The translations under genes were made by a program, and so were the position numbers. 64,000 bases of DNA from Bradyrhizobium sp. Lineage in GTDB: Bacteria > Pseudomonadota > Alphaproteobacteria > Rhizobiales > Xanthobacteraceae. How positions within the stretch are numbered: the stretch's first letter is position 1; each line of letters starts with the position of its first letter. Location: positions 1-64,000 of the forward strand of contig NZ_JAUYAN010000180.1 of NCBI RefSeq assembly GCF_030693485.1, read 5' to 3'. The notes under the pieces were generated by a model. It had not been told where the DNA came from and did not search any database. It worked only from the letters and a program-made list of their open reading frames with translations. Positions 1 through 11,906 of this stretch are shown one piece after another.

Positions 1-50
1 ACCGGAAGCAAGGCCAGTTTAAGTCCCGCTAGTTTCAACGGTTGCATCAT
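1..50 (-). CDS. 5' end of a protein starting MMQPLKLAGLKLALLP (signal-peptide-like), truncated by window edge
   Basis: ATG on minus strand at 48-50 preceded by GAGGGAG; only about 16 codons visible. Confidence 0.35.
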   Translation of the reverse strand, partial: MMQPLKLAGLKLALLP

Positions 51-267
51 GACTACTCCCTCACTCGGCCGCAGCCGAAACCATCCCACGGCAAATCCTC
101 GGAAGTGAGCTTATTCCGAGGATGATGACGGCTGCAAGCAACAACGCTCGACATTGCGATCCATGCAAGCCGCGCGCCAATTACTTGAACCCTAAAGAAA
201 TCTGGACAATGATGCCCAGCTGCGGTCTGCTTGGATTTCGCGACCGAAAATCAGACAAGATGGCGTC

Positions 268-768
268 ATGATTCTGGATTCAGAGACCAAGGCCGTCGAA
301 CTTCCCGAGGACCACGGGGATGAGATCAGGCTGTGGCTCCGCCTCCTGACCTGCACCACCCTGATCGAGGGCGAGGTGCGCGGCCGGCTGCGGGAGCGGT
401 TCGATGTCACCCTGCCGCGCTTCGATCTGATGGCCCAGCTCGACAAGGTGCCTGACGGCATGACGTTGTCCGATGTCTCGAAACGGATGATGGTTTCCAA
501 CGGCAACGTCACCGGGCTGGTCGAACGGCTGGTCGAGTCCGGCCACCTCGACCGGCGCACCTCGGACACCGACCGGCGCGTCCAGGTGATCCGATTGACC
601 AAGGCCGGCCGCGCCGAATTTCGCCGGATGGCGGCGGAGCACCAGACCTGGATCGCCGACATATTTTCGGATCTTTCGCCGAAGGACGTTCGCGAATTAA
701 TGCGGCTGTTGGCCAAGACCAAGGGCTCGGCGCAGAAGTCCGCGCAAAAGCGGGCACTTCAGGCGTGA
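268..768 (+). CDS. MarR family transcriptional regulator
   Basis: winged-helix pattern ...LSDVSKRMMVSNGNVTGLVERLVESGHLDRRTSDTDRRVQVIRLTKAGR. Confidence 0.92.
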   Translation: MILDSETKAVELPEDHGDEIRLWLRLLTCTTLIEGEVRGRLRERFDVTLPRFDLMAQLDKVPDGMTLSDVSKRMMVSNGNVTGLVERLVESGHLDRRTSDTDRRVQVIRLTKAGRAEFRRMAAEHQTWIADIFSDLSPKDVRELMRLLAKTKGSAQKSAQKRALQA

Positions 769-1580
769 GTGCTCCGGACTATGAGGCCGAATACAACAAC
801 CGGGCGCGCGTTCCGGAAAACCCCGCCTTGATCGCGGGCTGGGCGAGGGACGCGGTGGCCCATCGCGAGCGGCACGTGCCGCGCCTTGTCCGCTACGGCT
901 CCGGCACGCGCAATGTGATCGACTACTTTCCCGGCAACCATGACGGGCCGATCGTCGTCTTCATCCATGGCGGTTACTGGCAGGCACTGGACAATTCGTT
1001 CTTCAGCCATCTCGCCGGCGGGCTGAATGCCCATGGCATCGGCGTTGCCATTCCGAGCTATGACCTTTGCCCGGATGTCAGCGTCGACAGCATCATCGGT
1101 GAGATGCGGGAGGCCTGCCGCGAATTGGCGCGGCTGGGTCAGACCCTTGTTGTCAGCGGCCATTCCGCGGGCGGGCACCTCGCGGCCTGCATGCTGGCGA
1201 CCGACTGGCCGGCTGTTGATGCTTCGCTGCCACGGGACCTCGTCGCATCGGCCTATTGCATTTCGGGCCTGTTCGATCTCGGGCCGCTGGTCGAGACGTC
1301 GATCAACCGCGCCTTGCACCTCGATGCCGCGGCCGCCCGGGCGGCAAGTCCGCTGTTCTGGAGTCCGCCCTCGGACAAGAGTCTCGATGCGGTGGTGGGC
1401 GAGAACGAAAGTGCCGAGTATTTCCGGCAAAGCCGAACCATCGTCGATGCCTGGGGCGCAGCAGGCGTCGCGACACGGTTCGGCGTGGTCGCCGGCGCCA
1501 ACCATTTTACCGCCATCGCCCCGCTCGCCGATCCCGGTTCTCCGATGGTGCTTCGGCTGAAGCAGCTGGCGAGCCGCTAG
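765..1580 (+). CDS. alpha/beta hydrolase, kynurenine-formamidase-like (HGGxW type)
   Basis: HGGYW oxyanion motif, GHSAGGH nucleophile elbow; ATGA-type overlap with marR. Confidence 0.85.
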   Translation: MSAPDYEAEYNNRARVPENPALIAGWARDAVAHRERHVPRLVRYGSGTRNVIDYFPGNHDGPIVVFIHGGYWQALDNSFFSHLAGGLNAHGIGVAIPSYDLCPDVSVDSIIGEMREACRELARLGQTLVVSGHSAGGHLAACMLATDWPAVDASLPRDLVASAYCISGLFDLGPLVETSINRALHLDAAAARAASPLFWSPPSDKSLDAVVGENESAEYFRQSRTIVDAWGAAGVATRFGVVAGANHFTAIAPLADPGSPMVLRLKQLASR

Positions 1581-1714
1581 CTCTTAAAAAGTACGGCGTG
1601 GCCCCGGTCTGGGCTCTTGCGCCAAATTACTTTAAGTATAAAATGTTTTGGAATGGTCCGCTGCCGGACGGCCTGGATATCGGTCTCAACCCTTTCATCC
1701 CGAATACAGGGACG

Positions 1715-3427
1715 ATGGAGGCGATGGAAATGTCAGGTGGAATTCCAAACGAAGGTCGATTGCTGGGCCCGTCAGGCCACATTGATGATTTCGCGCGGCG
1801 CAATCTTCCGCCGTCAGAGCACTGGCCGGAGCTGGTACTCGACCGGCCGGAGTTTCAATACCCCGACTATCTCAACGCCGCGGTCGAGCTGACCGACCGT
1901 ATGGTCGCGCAGGGGTTCGGCGATCATGTCGCGCTGATCGGCAACGGCCGCCAGCGCACCTACAAGGAACTGACCGACTGGTCGAACCGCCTGGCGCATG
2001 CCTTGGTAGAGAACTACGGCGTCAAGCCCGGCAACCGCGTCCTGATCCGCTCGGGCAACAATCCGGCGCTGGTCGCGGCATGGCTCGCGGCCACCAAGGC
2101 CGGCGCCGTCGTCGTCAACACCATGCCGATGTTGCGCGCCGGCGAGCTGACAAAAATCGTCGACAAGGCCGAGATCGGCCTTGCGCTGACCGACAGCCGC
2201 ATCGCCGACGAACTGGTCGCCTGCGCCAAGACCAGCCGGTTTCTCAAGCAGGTGGTGAATTTCGACGGAACCTCAAACCATGACGCCGAACTGGACCGGG
2301 TAGCGTTGAGCAAACCGGTCCGTTTCGATGCGGTCAGAACCGGTCGCGACGATGTGGCACTGCTCGGATTTACCTCGGGCACCACCGGCGAGCCGAAAGC
2401 GACGATGCATTTCCATCGCGATCTCCTGATCGTCGCGGATGGCTATGCCAGGGAAGTGCTCAAGGTCACGCCGCAGGACGTCTTCGTGGGATCGCCGCCG
2501 CTGGCCTTTACGTTCGGGCTGGGCGGGCTCGCGATCTTTCCGCTGCGGTTCGGCGCCACCGCGACGCTGCTGGAGAACGCGGCGCCCGCCGAGATCGTCA
2601 AGATCATCGAGACCTACAAGGCGACGATCTGCTTCACGTCGCCAACGGCGTATCGGGCGATGATGGCGGCGATGGACAAGGGCGCCGATCTGTCGTCGCT
2701 GCGTATTGCCGTTTCGGCCGGCGAGACCTTGCCGGCGCCGGTGTTCGACAGCTGGACCCGAAGGACCGGCAAGACCATTCTCGACGGCATCGGCAGCACG
2801 GAGTTGCTGCACATCTTCATCACCAACCGGACCGGCGACGCCGTCGCCGGCAGCACGGGGCGTCCGGTTTCCGGTTACGAAGCCAGAATCGTCGATGCCG
2901 ACATGAACGAATTGCCGCCGGGCACATCAGGCAAGCTGGCGGTTCGCGGTCCCACCGGATGCCGCTATCTCGCGGATAGCAGGCAATCGAACTATGTCCG
3001 CGACGGCTGGAACCTGACCGGTGATACGTTCGTCCGCGACGAGCAAGGCCGCTTTTCGTTTGTCGCCCGATCCGACGATATGATCGTGTCCTCCGGCTAC
3101 AATATCGCCGGCCCCGAGGTTGAAGCGGCGTTGCTGGGTCATGCGGCAGTGGCCGAATGCGGCGTCGTCGGCGCACCCGACGAGGCGCGCGGCATGATCG
3201 TCAAGGCCTATGTGGTGCTCGCTCCCGGCATCGACGGAGATGCTGCGCTGGCGATCGAATTGCAGGATCACGTCAAGCGCGAGATCGCGCCATACAAATA
3301 TCCGCGCGCGGTTGAATTCGTCGCGCAATTGCCCAAGACCGGGACCGGCAAACTTCAGCGATTTGCGTTGCGGCAGATGGCTCAGGCCGGATCGGCCGCG
3401 CCATCCTCCGGCATGGCCGCCGAATGA
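1715..3427 (+). CDS. AMP-dependent acyl/aryl-CoA ligase (benzoate/2-aminobenzoate-CoA ligase-like)
   Basis: GFTSGTTGEPKATMH AMP-binding motif, C-terminal PKTGTGKLQR; track ORF start at 1256 overlaps the upstream gene, so start moved to an in-frame ATG at 1715. Confidence 0.85.
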   Translation: MEAMEMSGGIPNEGRLLGPSGHIDDFARRNLPPSEHWPELVLDRPEFQYPDYLNAAVELTDRMVAQGFGDHVALIGNGRQRTYKELTDWSNRLAHALVENYGVKPGNRVLIRSGNNPALVAAWLAATKAGAVVVNTMPMLRAGELTKIVDKAEIGLALTDSRIADELVACAKTSRFLKQVVNFDGTSNHDAELDRVALSKPVRFDAVRTGRDDVALLGFTSGTTGEPKATMHFHRDLLIVADGYAREVLKVTPQDVFVGSPPLAFTFGLGGLAIFPLRFGATATLLENAAPAEIVKIIETYKATICFTSPTAYRAMMAAMDKGADLSSLRIAVSAGETLPAPVFDSWTRRTGKTILDGIGSTELLHIFITNRTGDAVAGSTGRPVSGYEARIVDADMNELPPGTSGKLAVRGPTGCRYLADSRQSNYVRDGWNLTGDTFVRDEQGRFSFVARSDDMIVSSGYNIAGPEVEAALLGHAAVAECGVVGAPDEARGMIVKAYVVLAPGIDGDAALAIELQDHVKREIAPYKYPRAVEFVAQLPKTGTGKLQRFALRQMAQAGSAAPSSGMAAE

Positions 3428-3449
3428 TGCATGTGATGGAGAACTGTTC

Positions 3450-3908
3450 GTGAGCACGCCAAAAGCGCCCACCCTTGCAGTGCTGCCGATCGCCAAGGGC
3501 GAGACGCCGGCCGCCGGTCCTCAGATTCTGCAGCCGGCCGGCTGGCCGGCGCCGAAGGGTTATGCCAACGGCATGGCGGCCGACGGCCGCCTCGTGGTGA
3601 CCGGTGGCGTGATCGGCTGGGACAACCAGGGACATCTGCCGGCCGATTTTGTCGCGCAGGTCCGTCAAACCCTGAGCAACATCTCGGCCATTCTTGGCGA
3701 GGGCGGCGCGCGGCCTGAACACCTCGTTCGGCTGACCTGGTACGTCGTCGATATCGAGGAGTATCTGGCGAACCTGAAGCTGCTGGGCCAGGCCTATCGC
3801 GAGATCTTCGGTGCGCACTATCCGGCCATGGCGCTGGTCCAGGTCGTACGCCTTGTGGAAAAGACGGCCAGAGTCGAAATCGAGGCGACCGCCGTGGTGC
3901 CCCGTTGA
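3450..3908 (+). CDS. RidA family protein
   Basis: YANGMAADGRLVVTGGVIGWD...QTLSNISAILGEGGARPEHLVRLTWYV; GTG start at 3450. Confidence 0.88.
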   Translation: MSTPKAPTLAVLPIAKGETPAAGPQILQPAGWPAPKGYANGMAADGRLVVTGGVIGWDNQGHLPADFVAQVRQTLSNISAILGEGGARPEHLVRLTWYVVDIEEYLANLKLLGQAYREIFGAHYPAMALVQVVRLVEKTARVEIEATAVVPR

Positions 3909-4116
3909 ACGAATCTTCGCATGGCGGCCGCGGTTTTGTTACTTTCAGCCTGCAGGACTGCTGATTCGGCGAGTTGAACCTCGCGGCTGAAGCAGCAGGC
4001 GAAGCGGGCAGGGGCTATCTGGCGCAGCAACAAAACTGTGCAGATCGCGAAATACGCGGTTTTTACGCTAGATTCCCAATACTGTCTGCGATGCGAATCA
4101 ACTTACAGGAGCCCAA

Positions 4117-4416
4117 ATGGCAGTACAAATGACAAAGTCGCAGCTGATCGAAAAGATCTCTGCCGAGAACGAAATCGCCAAGAAGGACGTCAAGGGCGTG
4201 CTCGAGACGTTGGCGACCATCGGTTACAAAGAGCTCAAGAAGTCCGGCGTGTTCCTCGTTCCCGGATTCGCCAAGTTCGTGGTGATCAAGAAGCCCGCCA
4301 CCAAGGCGCGCAAGGGCACCAACCCCTTCACCGGCGAGGCCATGACGTTCAAGGCCAAGCCGGCCCGGAAGATCGTCAGGGCGCGCCCCGTCAAGGCGGC
4401 AAAAGACGCGGTCTAA
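4117..4416 (+). CDS. HU-family DNA-binding protein
   Basis: MTKSQLIEKISAENEIAKKDVKGVLETL...KKPATKARKGTNPFTGEAMTFKAKPARK. Confidence 0.9.
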   Translation: MAVQMTKSQLIEKISAENEIAKKDVKGVLETLATIGYKELKKSGVFLVPGFAKFVVIKKPATKARKGTNPFTGEAMTFKAKPARKIVRARPVKAAKDAV

Positions 4417-4422
4417 AGCTTC

Positions 4423-4446
4423 AAAAGGTCCCACCCGGGACCTTTT
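4423..4446 (+). terminator. Rho-independent terminator of the HU-like gene
   Basis: AAAAGGTCCC-ACCC-GGGACCTTTT, perfect 10-bp stem 6 nt after the stop codon. Confidence 0.85.
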
Positions 4447-4469
4447 GCATTTCGGGCTTTTGGAGCTTC

Positions 4470-4493
4470 GCCGGCAGCATTCGGGCTGCCGGC
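4470..4493 (-). terminator. hairpin terminator candidate for the convergent monooxygenase gene
   Basis: GCCGGCAGC-ATTCGG-GCTGCCGGC, perfect 9-bp stem immediately beyond the minus-strand stop. Confidence 0.55.
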
Positions 4494-4496
4494 CGC

Positions 4497-6137
<1,641 letters not shown>

Positions 6138-6247
6138 GTGCTGTCTCTCCCTGCGGGCGATGTAGCCGGTCGGCTGTTCGCCGGCAGGCTAATCAGCGTG
6201 ACGGGCTTCGTGCAACGCCCGTTGCGCCAATGGGGCCATGCGCCAGC

Positions 6248-7048
6248 CTAACCCCGCCGCACGCTCGCGCCGCCATCCACCGGCAGCGTCACGCCGGTAA
6301 TGAAGCTGGCCTCGTCCGAGGCCAGGAACAGGGCCGCGTTGGCGACGTCCCAGCCGGTGCCCATCTTGCCGCGCAACGGCACCTTCGCGTCCCGCTCGGC
6401 CTCAACCTCGGCGCGGCTCTTCTTGAACTCGCGGGCGCGGGTGTCGACCGCCATCGGCGTGTTCATCAGGCCGGGCAGGATGACGTTGGCGCGGATACCG
6501 TACTGGGCATTCTGGTAGGCGAGCTGTTCGGTGAAGGCGATCATCGCCGATTTGGTCGCCTTGTAGGCGACGTAGGGATAGGTGGTGATGGCGGCCATCG
6601 AGGAGATGTTGATGATGGTCCCGCCTTTCTGCTGGCGCATGATCGGGATGACATGCTTGGCGGCGAAGATGCAGCTCTTGAGGTTGATGGCCACGCAGCG
6701 TTCGAGCGCCTGCTCGGTGAAATCGAGCAGTTCGGCGTCGCCGCCCGCGATGCTGACTCCCACATTGTTGTGCAGGATGTCGATGCGGCTCCAGCGGGTG
6801 TGCGCATCCGCTACCATGGCCTCGATCTCGGCATTGTTGGTAACGTCGGCCCGGAAGGCCGCCGCCGTGCCGCCACTGGCGCCGATCATGTCGACCGTTT
6901 CCTGGGCCGATCTGAGATTGTGATCCACGCACAGCACGCGAGCGCCTTCGCGCGCGAAGGTCAGGGCGGTGGCGCGGCCGTTGCCGATGCCTTCCCCGGG
7001 GCTTTGGCCGGCACCGACGACGATGGCAACGCGATCTCTAAGACGCAT
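6248..7048 (-). CDS. SDR family oxidoreductase
   Basis: NNVGVSIAG, YxxxK (YVAYKATK), C-terminal GVTLPVDGGASV. Confidence 0.93.
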   Translation of the reverse strand: MRLRDRVAIVVGAGQSPGEGIGNGRATALTFAREGARVLCVDHNLRSAQETVDMIGASGGTAAAFRADVTNNAEIEAMVADAHTRWSRIDILHNNVGVSIAGGDAELLDFTEQALERCVAINLKSCIFAAKHVIPIMRQQKGGTIINISSMAAITTYPYVAYKATKSAMIAFTEQLAYQNAQYGIRANVILPGLMNTPMAVDTRAREFKKSRAEVEAERDAKVPLRGKMGTGWDVANAALFLASDEASFITGVTLPVDGGASVRRG

Positions 7049-7345
7049 GTCAGTTCACTCCCGGAGTCGGGTACTGTTGCAGTACCTCTTTGTAAGTCGG
7101 TTCATCGTCGATCTGCATGGTGGCGAGTACGCGGACCACGGCGCACTGAGATCAGGAGAAAGGAATTTGCTCTGCTTTCCATCGTCGCACAATCGGCATT
7201 CGGAGCGAAGTTGGAGGAGCCCGCGCCAATTCCGTAGCACGGAACAAAATTCCGCTTGCATCGCAAACCAACCAAGGTTTCATGTCCGGCAACAACAAAG
7301 CGAAACTGGACGCGAAGCGCTCTGGTCATCCGGGAATGAGGGAGC

Positions 7346-9793
7346 GTGATGGAGGCGTTGTCGCATCTGCGAATTGTCGAGATCGGAAGCGCGGCGGCGG
7401 CGAGCTACTGCGCCCGGCTGTTCGCGGACTTCGGTGCGACCGTTGAGAAGATCGAGCCGCCGCAGGGTGATCCGCTTCGCCGCACCGCGCCATTGACGCC
7501 GAAGGGCCAGAGCGCCTGGTTCGCGTTCCTGAATTTCAACAAGTCCAGCATTGTACTCGATCCCCGTGATGCCGGTGCCCCGGCGCGCCTGACCGAGTTG
7601 ATAGCCAACTGCGATGTGCTGATCGACGGCCGCGAGGTCGACGCGGCGGATTGTCCGGCATTCGATCTTGCCGCGCTCAGGCAGAAAAATCCCGGCCTCA
7701 TTCATCTCGATGTCAGCTGGTTCGGCCGTGAAGGACCATATGCGAAGTTCGAAGCCACGGACTCGACGATCCGTGCGCTGACGGGCCTGATCAAGCTGGT
7801 CGGTCCGGTCGAGGGACCGCCGATGCATGCGCCGGATTTCCAGACCGGCATCTTCGCCGGCCTTTGGGGTTTCATCGCAGCGGCATCCTCGGTGTTCGGC
7901 CGTATGCAGGACGGACATGGCCGTTCCAGTTCGCTCAGCATTTTCGAATCGAGCATCGCCGTCACCGAATACACCATGTTCGAATCGTTCGTGCACGGCG
8001 ACATCATGCGGCGGATCGGCGTCAACCGCTTCTGGCCGACCTTTCCCGTCGGCATCTATGAAACCAAACAAGGCTGGCTTGGTGTTACCACGGTGACCCC
8101 CGCGCAATGGCGCGCCTTCTGCGAGATGCTCGGACTCCACGACCTGCGCGACGACGCCACGCTGTCCATGGGCGTCGATCGGCTGCAGCGCATGGAAGAA
8201 ATCGAGGGCAAGTTCATTCCGAGGCTGAAGCAGCGCACTGCGCAGGAATGGTTCGCCGAGGCGTTGCGACGAAAGATCCCGATCGTGCCGGTGCCCGGTA
8301 TCGGCGATCTGATCGGCGATGCGGAGAAGCGATCGCGCGGCGCCATCGTCCCGATCACGATCGGCAACGAGACCGGGTTTACCGCGGGTTCCATGCAGCG
8401 ATTGACCGGCACGCCGCCGCGGCGCGGTGGGTCCGTGCCTGACATCGGTGAGGCCCAGCCCGTCATGGCTCACCCCGGCGGTGCGGCCGCGCGCGCTGCG
8501 ACGCCCGCCGTCGAGGCGACAAAGCGCCTGCCTCTCGACGGCGTGCGCGTGATCGATTTCTCGATGGGCTGGGCCGGTCCGATCTGCACGCGCACGCTGG
8601 CCGATCTCGGCGCCGACGTCATCAAGATCGAGGCGATCCAGTATCCGGACTGGTGGCGCGGTGTCGACCGGCGTCCGGCCTACGTTCTCGAACGAATGTA
8701 CGAGAAGTCGGTGCGCTATTGCATCATGAACCGCAACAAGCGCGGCATTACGCTGGATCTGACCAGGCCGCAGGGCCTGCAGCTGGCCAAGCGGCTGCTC
8801 GCGGACGCCGATCTCGTCGTCGACAACTACTCGGTCGAGGTACTGCCGAAGCTTGGGCTCGGCTACGAGGTGCTGCACCAGCTCAATCCAAAGCTGGTGA
8901 TGATGTCGATGTCGGCGTTCGGCACCGGGAGCATCCACCGCGATTGCCGCGCCTATGGCTCGACGCTCGAACAGGGCTCCGGCCTGCCGAGTGTCGTCGG
9001 CGATGCCAATGGGCCGCCGGTCATGAGCCACATCGCATTCGGCGACGCCGTCGGCGGGCTGAATGGCTGTGCCGCGGTGCTGACCGCCCTGATCCATGCG
9101 AGGTTGACCGGCAAGGGCCAGTTCATCGATCTCGCGCAGATCGAATGCATGATGCCGTTCGCCGCACCCTGGATAACCGCGCATTCGATCGACGGCAGGG
9201 TCCCCGCCAAATACGGCAACCGCCATCCGGATTTTGTGCCGCACGGCTGCTTTCCTTGCGCCGGCAGCGATAACTGGATCGTGGTCGCCATTTCCAGCGA
9301 TGCGATGTGGCCCAAGCTCTGCAAGCTGCTGGGCCGCTCGGATTGGGTCGCGGATGAAGCCCTGAAGAGCGCCACGGCGCGGCGCCGGATCGAGAACGAG
9401 ATCGAGGCGGCCATCGCCGCCTGGGCGTCAGCGCGGACACCTGACGACGCCATGAATGCATTGCAGTCCGCCGGCGTCGCATCGGGCGTGGCACGGCTGC
9501 CGATCGAGCTTCTGGCAGATCCGCAATTGCATGCGCGCGGATTTATTCAGGAGATCGATCGCGCCTTCATCGGCCGGCACCCGCAGCCATCGATGCCGTT
9601 CCGTGAAACCGACCGGCCGTTTGAGATTCGCTCCGCCCCGCCGACGCTCGGCGAGCATAACCATGAAATCCTCGCGGGCATGCTTGGACTGTCCGCCGCC
9701 GAGATCGACCAGTTGGCGCGTGACGGCATTATCGGCACCGAGATGCTGATGGAAGAACAACTCGTGACAACGAAGAAACGGGTGGCAGGCTGA
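7346..9793 (+). CDS. CaiB/BaiF (class III) CoA-transferase with two tandem domains
   Basis: two copies of the family N-terminal signature: LRIVEIGSAAAASYCARLFADFGATVEKIEPP and VRVIDFSMGWAGPICTRTLADLGADVIKIEAI. Confidence 0.92.
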   Translation: MMEALSHLRIVEIGSAAAASYCARLFADFGATVEKIEPPQGDPLRRTAPLTPKGQSAWFAFLNFNKSSIVLDPRDAGAPARLTELIANCDVLIDGREVDAADCPAFDLAALRQKNPGLIHLDVSWFGREGPYAKFEATDSTIRALTGLIKLVGPVEGPPMHAPDFQTGIFAGLWGFIAAASSVFGRMQDGHGRSSSLSIFESSIAVTEYTMFESFVHGDIMRRIGVNRFWPTFPVGIYETKQGWLGVTTVTPAQWRAFCEMLGLHDLRDDATLSMGVDRLQRMEEIEGKFIPRLKQRTAQEWFAEALRRKIPIVPVPGIGDLIGDAEKRSRGAIVPITIGNETGFTAGSMQRLTGTPPRRGGSVPDIGEAQPVMAHPGGAAARAATPAVEATKRLPLDGVRVIDFSMGWAGPICTRTLADLGADVIKIEAIQYPDWWRGVDRRPAYVLERMYEKSVRYCIMNRNKRGITLDLTRPQGLQLAKRLLADADLVVDNYSVEVLPKLGLGYEVLHQLNPKLVMMSMSAFGTGSIHRDCRAYGSTLEQGSGLPSVVGDANGPPVMSHIAFGDAVGGLNGCAAVLTALIHARLTGKGQFIDLAQIECMMPFAAPWITAHSIDGRVPAKYGNRHPDFVPHGCFPCAGSDNWIVVAISSDAMWPKLCKLLGRSDWVADEALKSATARRRIENEIEAAIAAWASARTPDDAMNALQSAGVASGVARLPIELLADPQLHARGFIQEIDRAFIGRHPQPSMPFRETDRPFEIRSAPPTLGEHNHEILAGMLGLSAAEIDQLARDGIIGTEMLMEEQLVTTKKRVAG

Positions 9794-10875
9794 TGGAAAC
9801 GGCTGATCCGGCAGAGCGCATACCGGAAGCGGTCGCCGCTGGCAGCCAGCAGGCGTTGATGTCGGTGCGTGGGCTGGGCATTCGTTTCAAGACTGCACAG
9901 GGGGTCTGGCAGGCGACGCGCAAGATCAATTTCGACATCGCGCCGGGCGAGCGCGTCGGAATCGTCGGTGAAAGCGGTTGCGGCAAGACCATCACCGGGC
10001 TTTCGATCCTGCGCCTGTTGCCGAATAATCTTTCCCGCCTGGACGGCTCGATCATGTTCGACGATATCGATCTGGCCTCGTGCAGCACCAGGACGATGCG
10101 CGCCATACGCGGACGCCGGATCGCAATGATCTTTCAGGAGCCGATGAGCGCGCTCGATCCCGTGTTCACCGTCGGACACCAGATCGCCGAGACGCTGCGG
10201 ATTCACACCGATGTCAGCAAGGAAGCGGCGCGAGCGCAGACCATCGATATGCTGCGCCGCGTCGGCATCGCGTCGCCCGAGCGCCGAATTGACGAATATC
10301 CGCATCAGCTCTCCGGAGGCATGCGCCAGCGCGTCATGATCGCGGCGGCGCTGATCTGCGGGCCGCAGCTCCTCATCGCCGACGAGCCGACCACCGCACT
10401 CGACGTCACCGTGCAGGCGCAGATTCTCGATCTGCTGCGAAACCTGAGCGAAACATCGAAGACCGCGCTGATGCTGATTACCCATGATCTTGGCGTGGTC
10501 GCCGAGACCTGTACGCGGATGATCACGATGTATGCCGGCGAGGTGATCGAGGATGCCGCGGTCGACGCCGCGCTGGTCCGGCCGCTGCATCCCTATACAT
10601 CCGGCCTGCTGCGCTCGCTGCCGCATTTGAGCCCGCGCCTCGGCAAGTTGCCCTCGATCCCCGGCCGGGTTCCCTCCATTGCCGAAATGCCCGACGGATG
10701 TCGCTTCAAGGCGCGCTGTCCGCATGCGATAGCCGGCTGTGAAGCGGAGCAGGAATTGCTTGACGCCGGGGACGGCCGCAAGGTGCGCTGCTGGCGTTTC
10801 AGGGAACTCGAACTGCCTGGCGCCTTGCAGCACGCTGCCTCGGCGCCGATCGCGGGAAGGGTCATCAGGCAATGA
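9793..10875 (+). CDS. ABC transporter ATP-binding protein (OppD/DppD-like)
   Basis: GESGCGKT Walker [10 protein letters not shown] signature, [12 protein letters not shown]. Confidence 0.95.
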   Translation: METADPAERIPEAVAAGSQQALMSVRGLGIRFKTAQGVWQATRKINFDIAPGERVGIVGESGCGKTITGLSILRLLPNNLSRLDGSIMFDDIDLASCSTRTMRAIRGRRIAMIFQEPMSALDPVFTVGHQIAETLRIHTDVSKEAARAQTIDMLRRVGIASPERRIDEYPHQLSGGMRQRVMIAAALICGPQLLIADEPTTALDVTVQAQILDLLRNLSETSKTALMLITHDLGVVAETCTRMITMYAGEVIEDAAVDAALVRPLHPYTSGLLRSLPHLSPRLGKLPSIPGRVPSIAEMPDGCRFKARCPHAIAGCEAEQELLDAGDGRKVRCWRFRELELPGALQHAASAPIAGRVIRQ

Positions 10876-11882
10876 TGCCCTTGGCCAGCGACGGCAAGGC
10901 GGATCCGATCGTCTCGGTGCGAAACCTCGAAGTCGGCTTTCAGACCATGGACCGTCGTGCAACCGTGAAGGCGGTCGATGGCGTCTCCTTCGATGTCCGT
11001 CGCGGCGAGACGTTCGGGATCATCGGCGAATCCGGATCGGGCAAGACCACGATCGGCCGAGCGCTGGTGTTTCTGCTGAAGCCGACCGCGGGCGCCATCC
11101 TGCATAATGGCGTCGATCCACAGGCATTGCCGCGCAGGCAATTCCAGCGCCATCGCCGCGATTACCAGATCATCTTCCAGGATCCCAATGCGGCGCTGAA
11201 TCCCCGCATGACGATCATATCGTCCGTGCTGGAGCCGCTCGAACTCGCGGGCGCCGGGACCAAGGCCGAGCGCCTGTCGCGGGCGCGGGAGGCCATGGAG
11301 CGCGTCGGCCTGCCTCAGGAACTGGGCGAACGCTATCCGCACCAGCTGTCCGGCGGGCAGAAGCAGCGCGTGATCATTGCGCGCGCGCTCACGCTGCGGC
11401 CGAAGCTGATCGTGTGCGACGAGGTCGTCGCGGCGCTCGATATGTCGATCCGCGGCGACGTGCTCAATCTGTTCGCCGAACTGCAGCGCGACCTCGGGCT
11501 GACCTACGTCTTCATCACGCATGATCTGTCGGTGGTATCCCACATCAGCGACCGCATCGCGGTGATGTATCTCGGCCGCTTCGTCGAACTCGGCCCGACC
11601 GAGAGCGTTTCCGGACGGCCGTTGCATCCCTATACCCAGGCGCTGCTGTCGGCGGAACCGCTGCCGCTGCCCTCGACCATGCGCAGCGATCGCCGCATCA
11701 TCCTGCAGGGAGAAATACCGAGCCCGATCGATCCGCCCTCGGGATGCCGCTTCCGCACCCGCTGCCAGTATGCGCAATCGCTCTGCGCGGAACAGACTCC
11801 GGCGTGGCGCGAACTCGAGCCCGATCACTGGGTCGCCTGCCATTTCGCCGACCGCCCGAATTTTTCGCCGAGCCCGCAATAG
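10872..11882 (+). CDS. ABC transporter ATP-binding protein (OppF/DppF-like)
   Basis: [29 protein letters not shown]; overlaps previous gene. Confidence 0.95.
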   Translation: MMPLASDGKADPIVSVRNLEVGFQTMDRRATVKAVDGVSFDVRRGETFGIIGESGSGKTTIGRALVFLLKPTAGAILHNGVDPQALPRRQFQRHRRDYQIIFQDPNAALNPRMTIISSVLEPLELAGAGTKAERLSRAREAMERVGLPQELGERYPHQLSGGQKQRVIIARALTLRPKLIVCDEVVAALDMSIRGDVLNLFAELQRDLGLTYVFITHDLSVVSHISDRIAVMYLGRFVELGPTESVSGRPLHPYTQALLSAEPLPLPSTMRSDRRIILQGEIPSPIDPPSGCRFRTRCQYAQSLCAEQTPAWRELEPDHWVACHFADRPNFSPSPQ

Positions 11883-11906
11883 TCACGTTCGATGGAGGAC
11901 TACGCC

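Noticed and set aside
1256-1714. Upstream extension of the CoA ligase ORF
   Set aside because: Overlaps the hydrolase gene out of frame with Arg-rich sequence; homologous region begins later.
7280-9244. 654-aa minus-strand ORF antisense to the CoA-transferase
   Set aside because: Arg/His/Asp-rich low-quality composition typical of high-GC antisense frames; the plus-strand frame has clear family motifs.
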